In this document: piece by piece, positions 7,170 through 12,148 of the stretch | Layout: every line of letters begins with the position of its first letter | Position numbering within the stretch: position 1 is the stretch's first letter | Source of the DNA: an uncultured Flavobacteriales bacterium | GTDB taxonomy: Bacteria; Bacteroidota; Bacteroidia; Flavobacteriales_D; Sanyastnellaceae | Assembly (NCBI GenBank): GCA_937996585.1 | Contig: CALKUW010000095.1 | Span: forward strand, 1-12,148 | DNA length: 12,148 bases | Direction: 5' to 3' | Made by a program: the position numbers and the translations under genes | The notes under the pieces: generated by a model | What the model was told of the DNA's origin: nothing | The model's database searches: none | Seen by the model: only the letters and a program-made list of their open reading frames with translations

Positions 7170-9014
7170 ATGTACCGATTCACCATCAGCCTTCTCCTGC
7201 TTTTCTGTGGCGTCCACGCCCACGCCCAATCCGAATGGATGCAGCGGACGTCGCCTCCGGGAACGGGGCGTCACCATCCCATTGCGGTGGCCAACGACCA
7301 GTTCGGATACGTGCTGGCCGGGCAGGCGGGATTCGCTTCCCTCGACCTCGATGACGTCTACCGCTATGATCCGGAGAGCGACAGCTGGGAGGAGATGGGC
7401 ACCTTTCCCGGTGGGGGCAGGGGATACGGATACGGCGTGTGCGAGGGGGACGACGCCTACATCGGCTTCGGCTCCAACAACGAGGGCTATCCGACCGATT
7501 GGTGGCACCTGGACATGCCGTCCGGGGAGTGGACCGCCCTCGCCGACTTTCCCGGGGTGGGGCGCAATCACCCCGCCATGGTGCTGACCGCCGGCCACGT
7601 GTTCGTAGGGCTGGGCAGCAACGGGAACAACCTCGGCGACTGGTGGGCCTATGACATCGCGGCCGACAGCTGGGAGGTGCGGGCCCAATTCGAATGGGGC
7701 AACCGCCACCACCCCTTCTACTTCGGGCTCGATGGCAAGGCCTATGTGGGCTTCGGCCACGGCGATCCGGAAGGGGGCAGCCTGACGATCTACCGGGACT
7801 TCCACGTTTACGACCCGGCGACGGACGCCTGGACCCAGCTGGACGATTTCCCCGGTGAGGCCCGCGTGGCCGGCACCCAATTCGCCGCCAACGGCAAGGG
7901 CTACATTCTCAGCGGTGACGGTGACAACCACGGACCCCTCGACTACGGGGAATTCTGGGAATACGACCCTGCGTCCGACAGCTGGACCGAATTGCCCGCC
8001 CACCCCGGTGGCGCACGCTGGGCACCGGGCAGCTTCGTCCTCGGTTGCCACGCCTACCTCACGGGCGGTTTCGAGGACGGCTCGAACACCTATTACCACG
8101 ATCTCTGGCGGTATTCACTGTTGCCGGAGTGCGGGTGCACGGACCCGGCCGCGGTGAACTATTCAGAGGTTGCGACCATCGACGACGGTTCGTGCTGCTT
8201 CGTTGCGGGTTGCATGTCGGAGACGGCGGCGAACTTCAATGCGGAAGCCTGCCTCGATGACGGATCCTGCATCGCGCCGGTGCTGGGGTGCACCGATGCT
8301 GCATCGCCGTTCTACAATCCCGATGCGAACGCCGAGGTGGCGCTCGGCGGGCCGGTTTCCACCGAACAGCTCGGCGGCGGTGGATTCCACTACAACGACA
8401 ATTGGGACATGCTGTTTTCCGTCTCGGAACCGACCATCCTGACCAGCGTGGACATGCTGGCGGAAACGGCCTTCACCATCGACCTCTACATCCGCGAGGC
8501 CGACGGCACGACGATCTTCCAGGCGTCCTTCGCCCTGCAGGAGGGCTGGAACACCCTGCCCATCGGCGTGGAGATGCCGAATGGTACGGGCTTCGCCATG
8601 GGCATCGAAGGGGAGAACGAAGGCTTGTTCAGGAACAATGCGGTGCCCTCCGGGGCATTTCCCATCGCCGTGGCGGACCGCATGAGCATCACCTCCAACA
8701 CCACGGATTCGCCCCTCGATTACTACTACTATTTCTACCGATGGGTAGTGGAATCGCCGTGTGAAGCCTTCACAGCGGTGGATGAATTCACATCGCCCGT
8801 GTCTGTCTTCCCGAACCCCGGAACCGGACGGGTGACCCTCTCGGGGGTGGATGCGGGCCTGGCATTCGCAATCCGCAACATTCTCGGCCAGAGGGTGCTC
8901 GATGGTGTGACCGCAACAGGCCACACGGTCCTCGATGCCACGGATCTCGATCAGGGGACGTACATCATCGAGGTGCAGGGGAGGCGTCCGGTGCGCTGGG
9001 TGCTCCAGCGGTGA
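7170..9014 (+). CDS. Kelch-repeat protein with CTDP repeats and T9SS tail
   Basis: A 614-residue secreted protein. Residues 1-20 form a signal peptide ending A-H-A-Q. Residues about 30-315 form a kelch-type beta-propeller: repeated Y-D-P/I-x-x-D-S/A-W blades (YRYDPESDSWEEM, AYDIAADSWEV, HVYDPATDAWTQL, WEYDPASDSWTEL), each followed by a G-x-R/N turn and a G-Y/F-x-G strand. Residues 321-380 carry three CTDP-type repeats like those of the giant divergent protein. Residues about 385-530 are a beta-rich domain I do not recognise. Residues about 545-614 are a T9SS type A sorting domain (V-F-P-N-P-G-T-G-R-V-T-L, I-L-G-Q-R-V-L, G-T-Y-I-I-E-V), so export through the type IX system and surface anchoring or release are likely. 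The frame is open back to 6897, but the signal peptide and the overlap with the divergent gene fix the start at 7170. Its function is unknown, with binding or display inferred from the propeller. Confidence 0.88.
   Translation: MYRFTISLLLLFCGVHAHAQSEWMQRTSPPGTGRHHPIAVANDQFGYVLAGQAGFASLDLDDVYRYDPESDSWEEMGTFPGGGRGYGYGVCEGDDAYIGFGSNNEGYPTDWWHLDMPSGEWTALADFPGVGRNHPAMVLTAGHVFVGLGSNGNNLGDWWAYDIAADSWEVRAQFEWGNRHHPFYFGLDGKAYVGFGHGDPEGGSLTIYRDFHVYDPATDAWTQLDDFPGEARVAGTQFAANGKGYILSGDGDNHGPLDYGEFWEYDPASDSWTELPAHPGGARWAPGSFVLGCHAYLTGGFEDGSNTYYHDLWRYSLLPECGCTDPAAVNYSEVATIDDGSCCFVAGCMSETAANFNAEACLDDGSCIAPVLGCTDAASPFYNPDANAEVALGGPVSTEQLGGGGFHYNDNWDMLFSVSEPTILTSVDMLAETAFTIDLYIREADGTTIFQASFALQEGWNTLPIGVEMPNGTGFAMGIEGENEGLFRNNAVPSGAFPIAVADRMSITSNTTDSPLDYYYYFYRWVVESPCEAFTAVDEFTSPVSVFPNPGTGRVTLSGVDAGLAFAIRNILGQRVLDGVTATGHTVLDATDLDQGTYIIEVQGRRPVRWVLQR
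8130..8309 (+). repeat. Three CTDP-type repeats inside the kelch protein
   Basis: This encodes residues 321-380. Units 1 and 2 are canonical, with C-T-D-P-A-A-V-N-Y ... D-D-G-S-C and C-M-S-E-T-A-A-N-F ... D-D-G-S-C. Unit 3 starts C-T-D-A-A-S-P-F-Y-N-P but loses the terminal G-S-C and runs into the next domain. Unlike most units of the giant protein, these lack the middle Cys. They form the linker between the propeller and the beta-rich domain. Confidence 0.85.
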
Positions 9015-9035
9015 GGTGACCCTTCAATCGGATGT

Positions 9036-9052
9036 GGTCCATACCTTGGACC
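9036..9052 (+). promoter_or_regulatory. Hairpin adjacent to the start codon of the PHB-depolymerase-like gene
   Basis: GGTCCA (9036-9041) and TGGACC (9047-9052) form a perfect 6-bp stem with a 5-nt loop, ending one base before the ATG at 9054. The loop and right arm also contain TACCTTGG (9042-9049), one mismatch from the Bacteroidota -7 box. The segment could therefore be a leader hairpin limiting translation, an operator, or a promoter overlapping a palindrome. These readings are mutually exclusive and untested. It lies in the 39-nt gap after the kelch gene. Confidence 0.3.
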
Positions 9053-9053
9053 C

Positions 9054-10907
9054 ATGACCAGAATTCTCTGCCTCTTCATGGCCCTGTGCGCACTCACCGC
9101 GCAGGCGCAAACCGTATTGCTGACCGAGAACTTCGACGCGGGCGTCCTGCCCGATGGCTGGAGCCAACAGACCCTTGCCACGGATGGTGGCTGGCTCACC
9201 GGCACGAGCGCCCAGCTTGAAAGCCAGTGGTGGGCCATTGCCCCGCACGGCAACATCATCGCGACCAATGACGACGGCTGCGATTGCGACAAGAGCGAGG
9301 ACTACCTCATCCTGCCGGAGTTGGATTTTTCGGGTGTCGACAACGCCATTCTGGCCTTCTCCACCTACTTCGACGGGGGCACCTACCAGGGCACGACCGA
9401 AGGCGCCTTTATCGAGTACAGCCTCGATGGGGGCGAGAACTGGACGCTGATGCAGGCGTTGATCGGATCGGACGACGGTGCCTGGGACTTCGAGGTGGTC
9501 AACCTTGAGGACGTCATCGGCGAAACCTCCGTCCACCTCGCCTTCCGCTACAACGACGGCGGTGGCTGGTTGTACGGCTGGGCCCTGGACGACGTGGCGG
9601 TGCTCGAGCCGGGCGGACTCGACCTGGCCATGACGGGCATCAACCTCGCCCCCGTCGCCATCGCGCCCTCGGTGGGTGACCTCGAGGGCAGCGTGGTCAA
9701 CCTCGGCGGGGACAGCGTCTACTCCTACACCATCGCGTGGACGATGGGCGCGGAGTCCGGCCAGACCACCATCGACGGCGTGGCACTCGGCACGGCGGAC
9801 AGCCACACGTTCACGCTGGATGGGGTGCTGCCCTTCGACCAGAGCGGTTCATACAGCGTGTCGGCTGAGGTCGTCGCCGTGAACGGTGACGCGGACGACG
9901 TGGCCGACAACAACAGCCAGGCGGCCGACGTGACGGCCATCTTCTTTGGTGAATACCCCGACGGCAAGGAGCTCCGCGAGTATTACTACTACGAGCCGAC
10001 CACTGCGCCGGACAACTGCCCGCTTGTTTTCGTCTTCCACGGATATTCCGGGTCGGCCGAGGGCATGATCCAGTGGTCGGGCTTCAATGACCTCGCCGAT
10101 GATTACGGCTTCGCGGTCTGCTATCCGCAAGGCACGGAGGACGATTATGGCGACCAGTTCTGGAACGTGGGGTACGACTTCCACCAGTTCGAGTTCGTGG
10201 ACGACGTGGCCTTCATTTCCGGACTGCGCGAGGAGTTGATCGGAGCGTACGGCCTCGATGCCGAGCGGGTGTTCGGCACCGGATTCTCCAACGGGGGCGA
10301 CTTCTGTTACCTGCTCGCTTGCGAGGCGTCCAGCGAATTCAGGGCGGTAGCACCGATCGCCGGCATCCTGATGTCCGACATCCAAGCCGAATGCAGCCCC
10401 GCCTACATGGTGCCCATCCTCGAAGTCCACGGCACGGCTGACGAAGTGAGTCTGTACGAAGGTGATTCCGAGAACACGGGCGGTTGGGGTGTGTACCCCA
10501 GCACGCCAGATGCGATGGCCTTCTTTGCCAACCTTTACGGCATCGGCCTGGAGGAATCCGGCAGTTTCGACGACACGGCACCGTGGGACGAGACGACCGT
10601 GGACTACCAGAAGTGGGGCGCTGAAGGGTCTTGCGCCCAGGTCTGGCTTTACACCGTTCAGGGCGGCGGCCACAGCTGGCCGGGTGTCTGGGGCAACCAG
10701 GACATCGACGCTTCCCTCGAGGCGTGGCAGTTCTTCGTCCAATCGTGCAGCGAACCGATGTCGGTGGGTGAACTCCTTCCTCAGTCGAACCGCGAAATCG
10801 TGCGCATCACCGATGTGCTCGGTCGTGAGGTGCGCCCCGCTGCCGGTGAGCTCATGCTCATCCAGTATTCGGACGGTTCTGTGGAGAAGCGCATTTTCTC
10901 GGAATGA
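9054..10907 (+). CDS. Secreted PHB-depolymerase / feruloyl-esterase-like hydrolase
   Basis: A 617-residue multidomain secreted hydrolase. Residues 1-19 form a signal peptide. Residues about 22-186 resemble a MAM / choice-of-anchor-J beta-sandwich (ENFDAGVLPDGW opening, LDDVAVLE closing). Residues about 188-298 look CARDB/Ig-like. The catalytic domain (about 303-565) matches the LpqC / polyhydroxybutyrate depolymerase family: oxyanion motif V-F-V-F-H-G (325-330), nucleophile elbow G-F-S-N-G-G with Ser412, acid Asp463 in H-G-T-A-D, and His540 in G-G-G-H-S-W-P-G. All three triad residues are present, so the enzyme should be active. The family hydrolyses polyesters, feruloyl or acetyl-xylan esters; the substrate cannot be chosen from sequence. 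The last about 35 residues (ITDVLGREV ... LIQYSDGSVEKRIF) resemble a shortened T9SS sorting tail. The next gene begins 3 nt after the stop. Confidence 0.88.
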   Translation: MTRILCLFMALCALTAQAQTVLLTENFDAGVLPDGWSQQTLATDGGWLTGTSAQLESQWWAIAPHGNIIATNDDGCDCDKSEDYLILPELDFSGVDNAILAFSTYFDGGTYQGTTEGAFIEYSLDGGENWTLMQALIGSDDGAWDFEVVNLEDVIGETSVHLAFRYNDGGGWLYGWALDDVAVLEPGGLDLAMTGINLAPVAIAPSVGDLEGSVVNLGGDSVYSYTIAWTMGAESGQTTIDGVALGTADSHTFTLDGVLPFDQSGSYSVSAEVVAVNGDADDVADNNSQAADVTAIFFGEYPDGKELREYYYYEPTTAPDNCPLVFVFHGYSGSAEGMIQWSGFNDLADDYGFAVCYPQGTEDDYGDQFWNVGYDFHQFEFVDDVAFISGLREELIGAYGLDAERVFGTGFSNGGDFCYLLACEASSEFRAVAPIAGILMSDIQAECSPAYMVPILEVHGTADEVSLYEGDSENTGGWGVYPSTPDAMAFFANLYGIGLEESGSFDDTAPWDETTVDYQKWGAEGSCAQVWLYTVQGGGHSWPGVWGNQDIDASLEAWQFFVQSCSEPMSVGELLPQSNREIVRITDVLGREVRPAAGELMLIQYSDGSVEKRIFSE

Positions 10908-10910
10908 CCC

Positions 10911-11450
10911 ATGGAGGTTCCCGTGAACCGTGAAATAGACCTGTCGCAGGTGCCCGTCCTCGGGGAGCTGGCATTCACGCCGGTGTCCGAGCGATACAGG
11001 GCGCTGCGGCTGCTGACGTGGACCCTGATCCAGTTGCTGCTGGCCTTGGCCGTGTTCTCGCCCCTCATCATCCGAATGTTCTGGCCGGACGTGGAGCTGC
11101 CTGTTGGCGAAGGCTCACGATATTGGTTGATTCCGGCCGGAGTGCAGGGCGTCCTGGCCCTGTTCTGGTTGACTGAGGAGCTGCTGGGCTTTCCGCGGCG
11201 GGGGTATGTGGTGCGCGACCGCGACATCACCTACAGGTCGGGTTGGTTCTCGCGCTCTACGGTCACGGTACCGTATGCGCAGATCCAACACCTCGAATTG
11301 ACGCAGGGTGTGGTGTCCCGGCTTTTCCATTTGAAGCACCTCAAGCTCTACACCGCAGGTGGCAGTGGCAACCTCCGCATCGCGGGCCTGGACGAGGAGG
11401 GCGCGGAAGTCCTCCGTGCGGTACTCGATACCCGGACGGGAAAGGGCTGA
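10911..11450 (+). CDS. Bacterial PH-domain membrane protein, YdbS-like
   Basis: A 179-residue membrane protein of the bacterial PH domain family bPH2 (formerly DUF304), like the first member of the Bacillus YdbS-YdbT pair. There are two predicted membrane segments, about residues 33-56 and 71-92. They are followed by a PH-like domain (99-175) with family features: G-Y-V-V-R-D-R-D-I-T-Y-R-S-G-W-F, V-P-Y-A-Q-I-Q-H-L-E-L, a V-S-R-L-F-H-L segment and L-Y-T-A-G-G. Length fits the YdbS subgroup. The start ATG follows the hydrolase stop by 3 nt; a GTG at 10923 is an alternative. Its stop overlaps the next start by one base (TGATG), implying translational coupling. In Bacillus the pair is linked to resistance to antimicrobial compounds. 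The same role here is inference, and the molecular function is unclear. Confidence 0.88.
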   Translation: MEVPVNREIDLSQVPVLGELAFTPVSERYRALRLLTWTLIQLLLALAVFSPLIIRMFWPDVELPVGEGSRYWLIPAGVQGVLALFWLTEELLGFPRRGYVVRDRDITYRSGWFSRSTVTVPYAQIQHLELTQGVVSRLFHLKHLKLYTAGGSGNLRIAGLDEEGAEVLRAVLDTRTGKG

Positions 11451-12148
11451 TGGACTTCATCGATCCCCGGCGCCAGCATCCCATGGGGGTGCTCATCCTC
11501 GCGGTCCAGTTCCTGTGGCGGGCGGGGCAACAGGCGTGGCCGCTGCTCATCGGCGCCACCCTTGGTGAAGATTTCTGGCGCAACGCAGTATGGGGGGGGA
11601 GCGCCCTGGTCATCCTCACGGGCGGCTATGCCATCCTGTATTACCTGAGGTTCAAATACCACGTGGAAGGGGAGGTGCTCGTCGTCGAGAAGGGCGTCTT
11701 GCGAAGGGAGCGGCTGCAGGTGCCCTTCGAGCGCATTCAGACCATTCAATTGTTCCAAGGGCCCTTACAGCAGGTGTTCGGGCTGACTGGACTCCGGGTG
11801 GATACGGCGGGGTCAAGCGGCAGTGAATTGCAGCTGGTCGCCATCCGCAAGGATGCTGCGAAAGCGCTGCAGGACATCCTGCGCTCCCGCGTCAAGGAAC
11901 CTGCACCTGAGGCTTCGGCGGAATCCGTGGATGGGGGGGCGGAAGAGGGAAGCGAAGAAGCAGAGCAGGAGACCGGCGGTGTCCCCCTCGTGTCGTTGTC
12001 GTTGCTGGGCATGGCCAAGGTGGGGCTTTCGCAGAACCACCTGCGGAATGCCTTCGCCGGGTTTGCCCTGTTCACCTACATCCTGGGCAACAGGCCCGAG
12101 GCCATCACGGCATGGTTGGAAAGCTTTCCGGGCATCCTGGCCCCCATC
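11450..12148 (+). CDS. Bacterial PH-domain membrane protein, YdbT-like (truncated by window end)
   Basis: The first 233 residues of an open frame with no stop before the window edge. There is an amphipathic start (MDFIDPRRQHP), a first membrane segment about 12-39, a second about 45-66, and then a bPH2 domain (67-145) with F-K-Y-H-V-E-G, L-V-V-E-K-G-V-L-R-R, V-P-F-E-R-I-Q-T-I-Q, G-P-L-Q-Q-V-F-G-L and V-D-T-A-G-S. A low-complexity acidic linker (149-175) follows, then L-L-G-M-A-K-V-G-L-S-Q-N and the start of another membrane segment (about 200-213), as in YdbT proteins, which carry several PH domains and are usually about 450-500 residues. About half the gene is probably missing. The ATG shares its A with the upstream TGA. 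It contains a G8 run (11592-11599) and a G7 run (11933-11939), possible slippage sites. It is expected to act with the upstream partner. Confidence 0.87.
   Translation, partial: MDFIDPRRQHPMGVLILAVQFLWRAGQQAWPLLIGATLGEDFWRNAVWGGSALVILTGGYAILYYLRFKYHVEGEVLVVEKGVLRRERLQVPFERIQTIQLFQGPLQQVFGLTGLRVDTAGSSGSELQLVAIRKDAAKALQDILRSRVKEPAPEASAESVDGGAEEGSEEAEQETGGVPLVSLSLLGMAKVGLSQNHLRNAFAGFALFTYILGNRPEAITAWLESFPGILAPI

Noticed and set aside
7101..8099. 332-codon minus-strand open frame opposite the kelch gene
   Set aside because: Val/Gly/Ala/Arg-rich antisense frame without recognisable motifs, fully covered by the well-supported kelch protein.
9849..10742. 297-codon minus-strand open frame opposite the depolymerase-like gene
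   Set aside because: Same reason: antisense of a gene with an intact catalytic triad.

Overview
The window looks like a piece of a Bacteroidota genome, most likely a moderately GC-rich marine or aquatic flavobacterial lineage. The main clues are protein signatures. There is a type IX secretion (T9SS) type A C-terminal sorting tail on the kelch protein, and tail-like C-termini on the two secreted hydrolases. A Cys-rich repeat of the 'CTDPxACNYDP...DGSC' type occurs in two genes, and there is a FISUMP (Fib_succ_major) domain and a Bacteroidota-style lipoprotein. Start regions lack clear Shine-Dalgarno sequences, as is common in this phylum. Species-level assignment is not possible from the sequence alone.

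Layout. 73-393 (+) encodes a small lipoprotein. It converges on a two-gene minus-strand unit: a 1701-residue repeat-rich exported protein (1901-7006) followed by a secreted esterase with a starch-binding-like N-terminal domain (444-1859). A strong hairpin terminator (413-441) sits between the converging genes. A 163-bp divergent intergenic region (7007-7169) separates the giant gene from a plus-strand series: a kelch-repeat T9SS cargo protein (7170-9014), a polyhydroxybutyrate-depolymerase/feruloyl-esterase-like secreted protein (9054-10907), and two bacterial-PH membrane proteins resembling the YdbS/YdbT pair (10911-11450 and 11450 to the window edge). The last three are packed like an operon: 3-nt gap, then a 1-nt stop/start overlap.

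How they may work together. Five of the seven genes encode exported or surface products: a lipoprotein, two alpha/beta-hydrolase esterases and two display/repeat proteins. This reads as a cell-surface and secretion neighbourhood rather than a metabolic pathway. The PH pair is the exception, being inner-membrane proteins of a family linked elsewhere to envelope stress resistance.

Most notable. The giant gene combines twelve Cys-rich repeats, two RCC1-like propeller regions, four thrombospondin-type-3-like calcium loops, a dockerin-like loop and a terminal FISUMP domain. Its middle is an ancient duplication of a whole (4x CTDP + RCC1 + calcium loop) block. It has markedly lower GC than its neighbours, with the change falling at gene boundaries. 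I see no CRISPR array, tRNA, rRNA, transposase or known defence system. I would not claim a wholly new system here; the architecture of the giant protein and its shared repeat with the divergent kelch gene are the best leads.
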